A stretch of 64,000 nucleotides of DNA from Croceibacterium xixiisoli (GCF_009827305.1 NZ_WTYJ01000001.1:620001-684000); one strand, 5' to 3'; shown: positions 44,401-52,651, counted from the first letter of the stretch. Program-made: numbers and translations. Notes: generated by a model from the sequence alone, not told the origin.

Positions 44401-46429
44401 CCTGGCCAATCCCGGCACCTGTCTTTGCGGCTTTCTTGCTGGCTGGCAGGCTGTTGCTGACCGCGATCACCTCGATCTTGTCGCTGATATCAACGCCCAG
44501 ATCAGCCTGGTTCAACCGCGCATCAAACCGCTCATCATGGCTGCGCAAGGCGTTCAGAATCTGCCACACCACCTTGTAGCGTTCATTGTCATTCAGCGCC
44601 TCTTCCGGCGACATTCCGGCCGGCACGCCGATCGGCAGGATCACATAACCCATGTTCTTGCCCGGCGCGCGGCGCATCACACGGCCCACCGACTGCACCA
44701 CATCAATCTGGCTCTTGCGCGGGTGCATGAACAGGATGGCATCCAGCGCGGGCACATCCACCCCTTCTGACAGGCAGCGAGCGTTGGACAGGATGCGCGC
44801 CACCCGATCGCCCGCATCGTCCTTCAACCAGTCCAGATGGGTGCTGCGTTCCTTGGCGCCCATGGTGCCATCCACATGGCGCAGCTGACATTCCAGCAGG
44901 GCGGCATCGCCCATTGCTTCATGCCCTTCATCCGATGCCAGATATTCGCTCACCACATTGGCAAACTCGGTCCGCACCAGCTGCGAAGATTTGATATCCT
45001 TGCAGAATGCCAGCGCCCGCCGCATCGGCAGTGGATCAGTCAGCAGTTCCGCCGCCAGCCCGACCTTGGTCAGCGCCTTGTAACAGCCGATGATCTTGGT
45101 CGCGTCATCCAGCTTCAATTCGCTGGTCCCATCCGCCAGCCGGTGCTGCACACCCGTGCTGACCATGCCTTCATCCACGGCCAGCACCAGCACCTTGTAA
45201 TCGGTCAGCAGGCCATTCTCCACGGCCCAGCCGAACCCGCGCGTGAACAGCTCTTCGCCATACAGCGCTGCGTCATCCATGGATGCCAGCTCTGCCGATG
45301 CCTCACTCGCCTTGGCCTTCACCGCATCGCCATACACGCGCGGCGTTGCCGTCATGTAGATGCGCTTGGCCCCTCCGATGTATTCCTGATTATGGATCTT
45401 GACGAAGTTGCTCTCGTCCTCACCCGCCAGCGTGGCCCCGGTGGTGCGGTGCGCCTCATCGCAGATCATCAGATCAAACTGCGCCAGCCCATGCTGTTTT
45501 TGCGCGTCGCTGATCACTTGGATCGATTGATAGGTGGAAAACACCACGGTCATCCGGTCTGGCGCCGGATCTTGCGCGCGGCTGGCCAGCTTCGCCGCAT
45601 TGGTCGTCGCCGGATAATCCAGATCGTGCAGTTCCACCTCTGCCACGTCATCGGCATCGCGGCGGCGCTTGCCAACCTGCACATCTGAACACACCGCGAA
45701 GGATCGCAGCGGCGTTGCGCTGTCGATGGTCCATTCCCGGATAGTCTGGCTCATTAACGCCAGCGATGGCACCAGCACCAGTACATTCCTGCCCGGCCCC
45801 GCCATCGTCTCGGCAATCTTCAGCCCGGTGAAGGTCTTGCCGGTGCCGCAGGCCATGATCAGCTTACCGCGATCCGCTTCTGCCAGCCCTTCCTGCACAG
45901 CAGTCAGCGCATCCAGCTGATGCGGCCGCAATTCCTTGGGCGCGGCCAATTTGATTTCATCCCGCTGGAACCATGCCGCCCAATCAATCGGGCTTCCCTC
46001 TAGCCGATCCATCCCGATGCGGGTGACATTCAGATCATCCAGCAGGGCTTCTGCATTGCTGCTCCAGGCCGTGCCGGTGGTTTCGATCACCAGGCCGCGC
46101 GAATATCGCCTGGTGCCAGCACTGGCCAGAAAGCTGTCAATATCGCCCTTCTGGATGCGATAGCCTTCCGCATAGAACTTGCACTGGATGGCACAGAAGC
46201 TGTCCTCCCCCCGGAGCTTGGCCACCAGATCAACACCGATATCGGTGCCCTTAACTTCCTGCAGTTTCGCCCAGTCGGCAAAGCTCCAGATTTCCTCATA
46301 TTCCTGCACCATGCCCGGGTCATTGCGGAGAAAGGCCACGGCTAGCCGCTCGAAATAGGTGCCCTTGCCCCGTTCATCCTTCGCAGCCGCGCGGTATTGC
46401 CCTAGAAGCTGGCGAAGTGGTGTAGTCAT
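41498..46429 (-). CDS. Type ISP restriction-modification enzyme (nuclease-helicase-methylase fusion)
   Basis: A 1643-residue single-chain restriction enzyme of the LlaGI/LlaBIII kind. Order: Mrr-like nuclease (Asp in IGVDLVA near 67, QCK at 82-84); superfamily 2 helicase-translocase with MACGTGKT near 192-199, DEAH at 324-327, TATPR at 360-364 and QSVGRVMRR near 579-587; a gamma-class N6-adenine methylase with DPFTGTGTF (912-920) and NPPY (1024-1027); then a target-recognition region to the C-terminus. Length fits the family (about 1600). Such enzymes methylate one strand of an asymmetric site and cut after converging translocation. GAGGGG precedes ATG. No separate S subunit is needed or seen. 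Confidence 0.9.
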   Translation of the reverse strand: MTTPLRQLLGQYRAAAKDERGKGTYFERLAVAFLRNDPGMVQEYEEIWSFADWAKLQEVKGTDIGVDLVAKLRGEDSFCAIQCKFYAEGYRIQKGDIDSFLASAGTRRYSRGLVIETTGTAWSSNAEALLDDLNVTRIGMDRLEGSPIDWAAWFQRDEIKLAAPKELRPHQLDALTAVQEGLAEADRGKLIMACGTGKTFTGLKIAETMAGPGRNVLVLVPSLALMSQTIREWTIDSATPLRSFAVCSDVQVGKRRRDADDVAEVELHDLDYPATTNAAKLASRAQDPAPDRMTVVFSTYQSIQVISDAQKQHGLAQFDLMICDEAHRTTGATLAGEDESNFVKIHNQEYIGGAKRIYMTATPRVYGDAVKAKASEASAELASMDDAALYGEELFTRGFGWAVENGLLTDYKVLVLAVDEGMVSTGVQHRLADGTSELKLDDATKIIGCYKALTKVGLAAELLTDPLPMRRALAFCKDIKSSQLVRTEFANVVSEYLASDEGHEAMGDAALLECQLRHVDGTMGAKERSTHLDWLKDDAGDRVARILSNARCLSEGVDVPALDAILFMHPRKSQIDVVQSVGRVMRRAPGKNMGYVILPIGVPAGMSPEEALNDNERYKVVWQILNALRSHDERFDARLNQADLGVDISDKIEVIAVSNSLPASKKAAKTGAGIGQGGAAGDDGERGDGDSQPREGGEGQAAFVFDEFSRAIMAKIVKKCGRRDYWEDWAGDIARIAQTHITRITALVQQPGTAEKQAFDDFLAEIRDDLNDSISAGEAIEMLAQHLITRPVFDALFDGYSFAQNNPVSRAMESVLTALNEHHLDKERDSLNKFYASVHRRAKGISDAGAKQKIVVELYDKFFRNAFPRMTERLGIVYTPVEVVDFIIHSVNEVLQSEFGQTLGSRGVHIMDPFTGTGTFITRLLQSGLIKPDELAHKYQHEIHANEIVLLAYYIAAINIEAVYHSISGGDYQPFGGICLTDTFQLYEKRVDDLEARAMDTLMPDNENRRIRQKALDIRVIMGNPPYSVGQGSANDNAANVDYPWLDGRIRETYAARSSATNKNALYDSYIRAIRWASDRIGNAGIVAFVSNAGWLDANTADGLRQCLVEEFASIHVFHLRGNARTSGETRRKEKDNVFGQGSRTPVAIALLVKNPAATENGQIRFHDIGDYLTREGKLSIVGRFGSISGLTRAGGWQTIIPDEHGDWLGQRDKTFDRYLALGDKDDQTGAVLFANYSRGLETNRDTWCYNASRDAVAHNMRAMIGFYNAELTRFDALHPHADRRARGELVNDFIDNDPAKISWNRSLKNEFAKGKSFAFDDNCITPSLYRPFNKVWVYYHRQLNAYVNQIPRIFPMGGHAENRVICVSGVGDKLPFSAMITSMIPSLHMADIDGSQCFPRYLYEANAVEIGDDRQADYLADVQPGLQRRDAITDEGLAYFQAAYPGEAISKDDLFHYVYGLLHSEEYRSRFADNLSKQLPRIPAVKQAADFWAFVAAGKRLGDLHCDFDKVEPYPVTIAQGDLRLANIPDPVKFYRVEKMKFGGKRPNTDKATVIYNPHITMTGIPLEAYDYVVNGKPALEWAMERQSVKTDKASGIVNDANRYATETVGDPAYPLLLFQRVITVSLETMAIVRALPKLEID

Positions 46430-46526
46430 GGTATCCCCTCAATTGCAGGCAGGACCCTATCGCAGCTTGCTTTGATCGCAAACCATTCAAGCCAGCCCCA
46501 TCCTGCGCCCGTAAGCGATGGTCGCG

Positions 46527-47966
46527 TTAATCTAAGGCGTCTGCTACTTGATCTACGATTGTTTGGGTGCGTTCATCTGCCACCATCTCAGCCCATTCGC
46601 TGCACATTGCCTGCCAGAGAACATCTCCACCGCAAAACAGCCTGTTAGCCGCAGAGAGTACCCATTCATGATGATCAGCAAGCGTCATAGCATTTTGGCA
46701 AGCGTCCGAAACAGAAGCCAGATCGCGTCCGACGCGTGTCCAAACATGGCGCCAGTTTTGCACTCGCAAATCTTCAAAAACAACACGCTCTGGCGCATCT
46801 TCTCCAGGCAAGAGGGTGCAGCCTACGGCATCTCCTTGGTCTCCATCTAAAAACACTCGCGTGGGTCGAGGAAACCTATTTGCCGAAACCATTTGCCCAA
46901 GCGCGATGCCTAGGTTTGCTGCGCCAAACGGAATAATTGAACAGCGAACAAACAGTTGCGGAGCTTTGCGACTTAGAATTTCCGCTAACCAAGTAGCAGC
47001 TCTATTGTCTTCAACGTAAAGTTCGCATTCTGGATGGTTTTCGTCGTCCATTTTGGTCATTGCGAACTGAGGGCTAACACCGTTCACAATTTCTTTCCGG
47101 CCACCAGTTTCTAAAATGTATATTCTCGCTGAAAGCGGAAGCTCCTCAAGAATATACGGTGAATGAGTACTAAGGATAATTTGGCATTCTCGATCACGCG
47201 CTGCTGTTGCTAGATCACGCATCAGTCGTCTTTGCGCTCTTGGATGTAATGAAGACTCAATTTCGTCGATCAGTACAAGGCCGTACCTTGGAAGCTGCTT
47301 GGCAAGCAATTCCATCGTGGTAATTTCGCCAGATCCTTGATGAAACCCTGAGTATGTCTTCCCGGCTTTAGACAGGACGGGTATCTCGCGCGTGGAGTCA
47401 ATCGTCGAAAGTGCCATTTTCGCAAGATCGTAATCACGGCACATAATCTGTGAAAGTCGTGACACTTGATCAGCGGTGAATGGAGTGGAGTTTCCCTCCA
47501 GATGCTTGTTTTTTGCGATGCGTGCATAGCCGACACGAGTGCCTACTGGTTGCAGGCGACTTAAATCAATGTGAAGAACGTCGCGTTTAGGTCGTTCTGG
47601 TTGCCCTAGCCATCTGGTAGTTGGCTTTCGGACGGAATGGTCCAAGTGCTGGTCACCTTGTTTATAGGCATATCGAACACGCAAATCTTGCTCAGTGTCC
47701 CAAGCTGTTTCCGGGAAAAACTCTGAAGGAAAGAATGTACGGCCAGCGCTATTGGGAGACTGATAAGTGCAAGCTGCTGCTTGCAATATTGTGCTTTTCC
47801 CAGAGCCGTTTTCTCCGACGATAGCTACAATCGGAAAGTCCAACGAGATGCGCTGCTCGGTCCAGCCGCGGATGTTGCGTATCTCAAGCCATTCCAGCCA
47901 TTTAGGCCAACCGTTTTGGTTCCGCCATCTCGTTTCTAAACGGCGCATTTCATTGCTGAGTGCCAT
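46527..47966 (-). CDS. OLD-like ATPase with C-terminal TOPRIM domain
   Basis: A 479-residue protein. The ATPase half has Walker A GENGSGKST (51-59), an ABC-like signature GSGEITTMELL (211-221), Walker B LVLIDEIESSLHP (230-242) and STHSPYIL (266-273). The C-terminal part has the TOPRIM set: ELYVEDNRAA (315-324) and FLDGDQGD (372-379). This matches the OLD (overcoming lysogenisation defect) family of nucleases, which includes phage-defence proteins such as GajA. It is shorter than many OLD proteins and no UvrD/GajB partner is present. GC is visibly lower than in the flanks. The type ISP gene follows 97 bp downstream. Confidence 0.85.
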   Translation of the reverse strand: MALSNEMRRLETRWRNQNGWPKWLEWLEIRNIRGWTEQRISLDFPIVAIVGENGSGKSTILQAAACTYQSPNSAGRTFFPSEFFPETAWDTEQDLRVRYAYKQGDQHLDHSVRKPTTRWLGQPERPKRDVLHIDLSRLQPVGTRVGYARIAKNKHLEGNSTPFTADQVSRLSQIMCRDYDLAKMALSTIDSTREIPVLSKAGKTYSGFHQGSGEITTMELLAKQLPRYGLVLIDEIESSLHPRAQRRLMRDLATAARDRECQIILSTHSPYILEELPLSARIYILETGGRKEIVNGVSPQFAMTKMDDENHPECELYVEDNRAATWLAEILSRKAPQLFVRCSIIPFGAANLGIALGQMVSANRFPRPTRVFLDGDQGDAVGCTLLPGEDAPERVVFEDLRVQNWRHVWTRVGRDLASVSDACQNAMTLADHHEWVLSAANRLFCGGDVLWQAMCSEWAEMVADERTQTIVDQVADALD

Positions 47967-48146
47967 TGCTCAACCTCTTCTCGGCCGGACGCCGCCCCAA
48001 GCGTGTCGCTGCGCATAGAGCGATAGAAAATGGCGATTAATTTGTCGAATTGAAAATTAATGAGGTAATTGCCTCGCTCAAATGCGCCCTTGGCGCGATA
48101 GCTTCTTAGGGGAAGACCGCTGTCAGCGTGATTCAATCGTCCCTAG

Positions 48147-48312
48147 CGTGAAATTCATATCTATCTTGTATTCTACAAGGTCACCCGCATTCACATGTCG
48201 CCTGCGATGGCTGCTGGCATCGACGATCGCCTGTGGTCGCTGGACGATGTTGTTGCAAAGTTCGACGCTATGGCTCCAGCGCCCCGCAAAGCGCGGCCCC
48301 TATAAAAAGTGA
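48147..48312 (+). pseudogene. Remnant of a transposase 3' end
   Basis: The plus-strand frame from 48147 reads FYKVTRIHMSPAMAAGIDD, then RLWSLDDVVAKFD. This resembles the C-terminus of a family of IS transposase-like proteins (RIHxTLRxTPAMAAGxxDRLW...). It stops at 48303-48305, but the +1 frame continues as KRGPYKK and stops at 48310-48312, the usual ending of that family, so a frameshift has occurred. A stop at 48144 closes the upstream side. Family naming is from memory. Confidence 0.6.
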
Positions 48313-48346
48313 GACCAAATTCAAACTGACACACTGCCGTGCTCTG

Positions 48347-49570
48347 TCAGGCCGCGTCTTTCGGATTAAACGTCAACACCTCGCCGCCTTTGCGCAACTG
48401 GTCAAGATAATCGCCCCACCACTGCGCCATATGCACGCGTTCCTGCCAATGTTGCCCTCGTGCGTAGGTGCCTCGCACCGCATCGCTATGTCCATGGGCA
48501 AGGGCGCGCTCGATAGCGTCAATGTGCCATTTGCCGCTTTCATTTAGAAGTGTAGAAGCGGTCGCCCGTAATCCATGCGCCGTGATCTCATCTTGACCCC
48601 AGCCCATGCGCCTGAAAGCCTGATTAACGGTGTTCTCGCTAATAGGTTTCAGATGAGACCGCTCACCAGGAAACATAAGATCATAATTGCCTGTCAATGG
48701 CCGTAATTCTGACAGCAACGCGATAGTCTGCCGTGATAACGGTACGCTATGCGGGCGGCGCAACTTGGTCCTTTCGGCTGGGACATGCCAAATCGAATTC
48801 TCCCAATCGACCTCGCTCCAGCGTGCCCAGCGCAGTTCGCCTGGGCGTGTAAACACATGCGGCAGCAGTTGCATGGCGATCCTAACCGGTCGTGATCCGC
48901 CATAGCAATCTAGATCGCGAAGGAAGGCGCCAAGCTTCGCCGGGTCCAGAATCGCAGCGCGGTGCTTCACCACAGGCGTCGCCAGCGCTCCGCCCAGCAA
49001 TGCGGCGGGGTCTGTTTCGCAGAGCGCATGGGCCACGCCGTGGCGAAATACGCGGCTGGCCAGCGCGCGCGTCCGGCGGGCAGTTTCGCGGTGACCCTTG
49101 TTCTCCAGCTTCTTCAGGACTGTCAGCAACTCAGCCGGCTTGATCTCGGCAATCGGCCTGGCGGATATCGGTGCCAGCAGCGATAGGCACCATCGCGCCT
49201 TGTCTATCGTCGCGGCGGCTTTGCCGTTCGCAACCAGTTGCACCGCAATGAAATCGTCCGCCACGGATTGAAACGTATTGGCCGCACTTGTCCTGGTGGC
49301 AATCTTGGCCATTTTCTTTTCATGCGCTGGATCATTCCCAGCCGCTACGCTCTCGCGCGCCGTATCGCGGGCTTTGCGGGCATCGCCCAGCCGCACGGCA
49401 GGGTAGGCACCAAATGACAGCAGCTTCTCCAAACCTGCTACGCGAAACTTGAAGCGCCAGAACTTTCCGCCGGCTGGTGTCACATACAGGTACAGGCCCC
49501 CGCTATCAGCCAGCTTGTAAGGCTTCTGAGCCGGCTTGGCATTGCGGATTGCCACATCGGTGAGCGCCAT
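48347..49570 (-). CDS. int: P4-type tyrosine recombinase (integrase)
   Basis: A 407-residue integrase. The N-terminal DUF4102-type arm-binding domain begins MALTDVAIRNAKP and includes LYLYVTPAGGKFWRFKF. The core-binding region follows, then the catalytic domain with Arg in TRPGELRWARW, HGLR in TAHGLRATAST, His in LAHGHSDAVRG and the nucleophile Tyr in GTYARG. It inserts and, with the AlpA-like factor, excises the element at tRNA-Thr. It lies 189 bp from the tRNA 3' end, and the gap holds arm-type repeats. Confidence 0.95.
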   Translation of the reverse strand: MALTDVAIRNAKPAQKPYKLADSGGLYLYVTPAGGKFWRFKFRVAGLEKLLSFGAYPAVRLGDARKARDTARESVAAGNDPAHEKKMAKIATRTSAANTFQSVADDFIAVQLVANGKAAATIDKARWCLSLLAPISARPIAEIKPAELLTVLKKLENKGHRETARRTRALASRVFRHGVAHALCETDPAALLGGALATPVVKHRAAILDPAKLGAFLRDLDCYGGSRPVRIAMQLLPHVFTRPGELRWARWSEVDWENSIWHVPAERTKLRRPHSVPLSRQTIALLSELRPLTGNYDLMFPGERSHLKPISENTVNQAFRRMGWGQDEITAHGLRATASTLLNESGKWHIDAIERALAHGHSDAVRGTYARGQHWQERVHMAQWWGDYLDQLRKGGEVLTFNPKDAA

Positions 49571-49596
49571 AGGAAAGAACCCCTTAACCGGATGCC

Positions 49597-49656
49597 GGGG
49601 GTATCCTGCCAGGGGTGTTCACGATACCCCCAGATATACCCCGAGATTGAGGGTAT
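49597..49656. repeat. Integrase arm-type repeats, right end
   Basis: ATACCCCC-type sequences occur in both orientations: GGGGGTAT at 49597-49604, ATACCCCC at 49624-49631, ATACCCC at 49636-49642 and GGGTAT at 49651-49656. They lie between the integrase start and the attachment core and match those at the left end. Confidence 0.6.
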
Positions 49657-49758
49657 CTGTCAGCGAACACGTATGAACACTGGCGGATACGTCTCCGCTA
49701 AATATCGCTGATTTTCCGGGGTTTCAAGGACGTGATCGAACGTCTGTGAACAGGGGAA

Positions 49759-49834
49759 TGGTGCCGCTTAGGTGACTCGAACACCTGACCCCATCATTAC
49801 GAATGATGTGCTCTACCAACTGAGCTAAAGCGGC
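49759..49834 (-). tRNA. tRNA-Thr (anticodon CGT)
   Basis: A 76-nt cloverleaf on the minus strand. The acceptor stem is GCCGCTT/AAGCGGC, the anticodon stem CATCA/TGATG has loop TTCGTAA giving CGT (reads ACG), the T-arm is AGGTG-TTCGAGT-CACCT, and CCA is encoded at 49759-49761. It is the integration target of the adjacent element; the 3' half was preserved by the insertion. Confidence 0.95.
49765..49781 (+). repeat. Attachment site within tRNA-Thr
   Basis: CGCTTAGGTGACTCGAA, covering most of the acceptor 3' strand and T-arm of tRNA-Thr. It is identical to the copy at 38439-38455 and defines the right junction of the element. Confidence 0.85.
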
Positions 49835-49976
49835 TTACCCCTGGTTCAGAGGTCTGCGACGGGCTGCCCGATTGCGAGAATCCGCAGCGTGCCAGTGCAG
49901 GACGCGGCCTGTAGCGGGAAATCCGCCCGTTGCAAACCCGCGCTCCGCCAAAAATTTCATTCGTTCAGCGGGGCGG

Positions 49977-51857
49977 TCATCCGACCAGCTGTTCCAGTCT
50001 CTCGCTTGCTTCCAGCCACGCCGCCTCTGCCTGCTTCAGCGCATCGGTCAGCTCGGTGCGGCGGCGGCTCAGGTCGCCCAGCTTCTGCGCCTCTGCAGCT
50101 GCCTTGCCGGATGTGGAATCGACGATTGCCTTGTCCACCTTGGCCAGATCGCCCTCTACCCGGCCCATGGCCCGTTCGGCCTCGGTCACGGCCTTCTGCG
50201 CTTCCTTCAGCTTTTCGCGCGGCACGTGGACGCGCTTGGCGGCCGGCTTGTCCTGGCCCTTGGCCTGCGCGCGCGCATCGCCGACGGGCTTCGCCTGCTT
50301 CCGGCCCAGGATATAATCGATGTAATCCTGGATGCTGCCTGGATATTCCTCGGCCGTACCATGGTCCACCAGCACCAGCCGGTCTGCCGTCAGTTCCACC
50401 ATATGCCGGTCATGGCTGATCATGATCACCGCGCCGGTGTAATCGTTCAGCGCCTGCACCAGCGCTTCGCGCGCGTCCACGTCAAGGTGGTTGGTCGGTT
50501 CGTCCAGGATCAGCATATGCGGCGCGTCGCGGGTGATCAGCGCCAGCGCCAGCCGCGCGCGTTCGCCGCCGGACAGCTTGGCCACCTTGCTGGTGGCAAG
50601 ATGACCGGAAAATCCGAACCGGCCCAGCTGGGCGCGTACCGCGCCGGGGGATTTGCCCTCCATCGCGCGCGTCATATGCGCCAGTGGGGTTTCATCGGAT
50701 GCCAGCTCTTCGACCTGATACTGCGTGAAATAGCCCACGCGCATCTTGCCAGATGACTGCATCGCCCCGTCCATCGGCGCCAGCTGCGCGGCCAGCAACC
50801 GGGCCAGCGTGGTCTTGCCATTGCCGTTGCGGCCCAGCAGGGCGATCCGGTCATCCGGGTCGATACGCAGGTTCAGCCGCTTCAGGATCGGGGTTTCGCC
50901 ATAACCGACCGTCGCCAGATCCAGCGTGATCAGCGGCGGGCGCAGCTCATCGGGATCGGGGAAGGCGAAGCTGAGGCTGGGATCTTCCATCAGCGCGGTG
51001 ATCGGCTGCATCTTGGCCAGCATCTTGGCGCGGGACTGGGCCTGCTTCGCGGTGGAGGCGCGGGCGCTGTTGCGGGCGACATAATCCTGCAGCCGCGCAC
51101 GCTGCGCATCCTGCGATGCCCGCGCTGCGGCCAGCTGGGCCGCGCGTTCGGCGCGCTGCCGTTCGAAGGAATCATAATTGCCGGGATAAAGCGCCAGCTT
51201 GCCGCCCTGCAGATGCAGGATGATGTCGACGACATTGTTCAGCAGATCGCGTTCATGGCTGATGATGATCAGCGTGCCGGAATAGGATTTGAGGAAGTTT
51301 TCCAGCCACAGCGTCGCTTCGAGATCGAGGTGGTTGGACGGTTCGTCCAGCAGCAGCAGGTCAGGCCCGGAAAACAGCAGCGCGGCCAGGGCGACGCGCA
51401 TTTTCCACCCGCCGGAAAAACTGTCCAGCGGCTGGGCCTGCATCTCCTCGTCAAAACCCAGCCCGATCAGGATGCGCGCCGCGCGCGACGGGGCGGAATA
51501 GGCATCGATCGCCAGCAGGCGCTCATGCACATCACCCAGGCGATCGGGATCGGTGCAGGTTTCGGATTCGGCCAGCAGCTCCGTGCGTTCCTTGTCCGCG
51601 GCCAGCACGGCTTCGAACGGGGTCTGCGTGCCGGTCGGCGCTTCCTGCGCGATATAGCCCAGCGTCGCGCGGCGCGGCATGTCCACGCTGCCATTGTCGG
51701 GTTCCAGCTGGCCGATCAGCACCTTCATCAGGGTCGATTTGCCCGCGCCATTGCGGCCGATCAGGCCGACCCGCGCGCCGGTGGGAATGGCGGCGGTGGC
51801 GCCGTCGATGATGGTGTTGCCGCCCAGACGGACGGTGATGTTCTGGATCGTGATCAT
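49977..51857 (-). CDS. ABC-F family ATPase
   Basis: A 626-residue soluble protein with two ATP-binding cassettes and no membrane domain. Cassette 1 has IGRNGAGKST, SGGWKMR and LLLLDEPSNHLD. Cassette 2 has LGRNGNGKTT, LSGGERAR and MLILDEPTNHLD. A charged linker separates the cassettes and a C-terminal coiled coil follows (LKEAQKAVTEAERAMGR). This is the YheS/Uup-like layout; ABC-F proteins act on ribosomes to relieve stalling. ATG 51857 starts at the conserved MITIQNITVRLG; the frame is open 39 codons upstream but without similarity. Subfamily assignment is uncertain. Confidence 0.93.
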   Translation of the reverse strand: MITIQNITVRLGGNTIIDGATAAIPTGARVGLIGRNGAGKSTLMKVLIGQLEPDNGSVDMPRRATLGYIAQEAPTGTQTPFEAVLAADKERTELLAESETCTDPDRLGDVHERLLAIDAYSAPSRAARILIGLGFDEEMQAQPLDSFSGGWKMRVALAALLFSGPDLLLLDEPSNHLDLEATLWLENFLKSYSGTLIIISHERDLLNNVVDIILHLQGGKLALYPGNYDSFERQRAERAAQLAAARASQDAQRARLQDYVARNSARASTAKQAQSRAKMLAKMQPITALMEDPSLSFAFPDPDELRPPLITLDLATVGYGETPILKRLNLRIDPDDRIALLGRNGNGKTTLARLLAAQLAPMDGAMQSSGKMRVGYFTQYQVEELASDETPLAHMTRAMEGKSPGAVRAQLGRFGFSGHLATSKVAKLSGGERARLALALITRDAPHMLILDEPTNHLDVDAREALVQALNDYTGAVIMISHDRHMVELTADRLVLVDHGTAEEYPGSIQDYIDYILGRKQAKPVGDARAQAKGQDKPAAKRVHVPREKLKEAQKAVTEAERAMGRVEGDLAKVDKAIVDSTSGKAAAEAQKLGDLSRRRTELTDALKQAEAAWLEASERLEQLVG

Positions 51858-51870
51858 GTCACCGGCGCGC

Positions 51871-51910
51871 CTAGAGCATCGCGCGGCAAAGTGGGACCGG
51901 TTTTGCGAAA
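51871..51910. repeat. Possible dispersed alphaproteobacterial repeat
   Basis: The stretch from AGAGCATCGCGCGGCAAAG through GGACCGGTTTTGCGAAA resembles a palindromic intergenic repeat I associate with alphaproteobacterial genomes. It lies just upstream of the ABC-F gene. Only one copy is in this window, so this rests on recall. Confidence 0.3.
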
Positions 51911-52036
51911 AAAGCACTGCGGCCCGAAAAGCAGCCCCAGCCTGCATCACATCCTGCGTCATAGTCTTCGGCACGTCACATTCGCTTTCTAGCCGGCTGC
52001 CGCGCGCAAAGGGCCGCGCCCGCCGGGTGAGAATGC

Positions 52037-52651
52037 GTGCTGGGCATCAGCAACAGGGACCGCTGGTTTATCGATCGGGTGCTGCCGCATGCGGCGGCGT
52101 ACCATCGGCAGGCCATGCGCTGGGCTCTCGATGCCGATGCCGCCGGCGAAATCGTCCAGGAAGCCTATACTCGCATGATCGCCCTGCCGCATTGGGCCGG
52201 GGTTATTGCGCCCAAGGCCTATATGATGCTGCTGGTGCGCAACATCGGGATCGACCGGTTGCGCCATGCGCGGGTGGTGCCGTTCGACAAGGGCGGCGAT
52301 GCCGCGCTGTTCGATGTGGCGGACGAAGCCCCCGATGCTTTTGACCAGATGGCGGCCCGCAGAGAGCTGGAGGCAGTGCGTCAGGCAGTGGCCGGTTTGC
52401 CGCCGAAATGCCGCCAAGTGGTCGAAATGCGCAAATTCGAAGAAATTTCTCCAACCGAGATAGCGGAACGGCTGGGCATATCCGTCTCTACGGTCGAGAA
52501 GCATCTCGTTAAGGGGATGCGCATTGTCATGGAGGCCATCGGTTCGGCCCGGGGCGAGGATGACGGACGGAATTTTCAGGAAGAGCAATGTGGAGCGGGC
52601 GCAGGCGGAAGCCGCGACCTGGCTGGCCCGGCTGGACGCCGGATCGGCTGA
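52037..52651 (+). CDS. FecI-like ECF sigma factor
   Basis: A 204-residue sigma factor of the iron-starvation (FecI) group. Region 2 contains ADAAGEIVQEAYTRMIALP and KAYMMLLVRNIGIDRLRHAR. Region 4 contains LPPKCRQVVEMRKFEEISPTEIAERLG and VSTVEKHLVKGM. The start is GTG 52037. The last 31 codons overlap the start of the FecR gene in another frame, an unusually long 92-bp overlap. It is expected to activate the FecA-type receptor gene when FecR signals ligand uptake. Confidence 0.92.
   Translation: MLGISNRDRWFIDRVLPHAAAYHRQAMRWALDADAAGEIVQEAYTRMIALPHWAGVIAPKAYMMLLVRNIGIDRLRHARVVPFDKGGDAALFDVADEAPDAFDQMAARRELEAVRQAVAGLPPKCRQVVEMRKFEEISPTEIAERLGISVSTVEKHLVKGMRIVMEAIGSARGEDDGRNFQEEQCGAGAGGSRDLAGPAGRRIG

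Larger units (their letters stand above)
38439..49781. mobile_element. Integrative element in tRNA-Thr carrying restriction and OLD-like defence genes
   Basis: About 11.3 kb bounded by a 17-bp direct repeat, CGCTTAGGTGACTCGAA (38439-38455 and 49765-49781). The right copy is the 3' end of tRNA-Thr. The integrase gene lies next to the tRNA, as in P4-like islands. All genes are on the minus strand: integrase, OLD-like ATPase, type ISP restriction enzyme, unknown gene, AlpA-like protein, RepA-like protein and two small proteins. Several are visibly more AT-rich than flanking genes. There are no conjugation or phage structural genes, so it is mobilisable or satellite-like at most. Boundaries are inferred from the repeats. 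Confidence 0.85.

Noticed and set aside
47936-48136. A 66-codon minus-strand frame overlapping the start of the OLD-like gene
   Set aside because: It overlaps the start region of the OLD-like gene by 31 bp, has no ribosome site of note and no recognisable motif. It may be a remnant related to the nearby transposase tail.
38439-49781. A conjugative element or prophage
   Set aside because: No relaxase, type IV secretion, terminase, capsid or tail gene is seen. Gene content fits a P4-like or satellite-type island.
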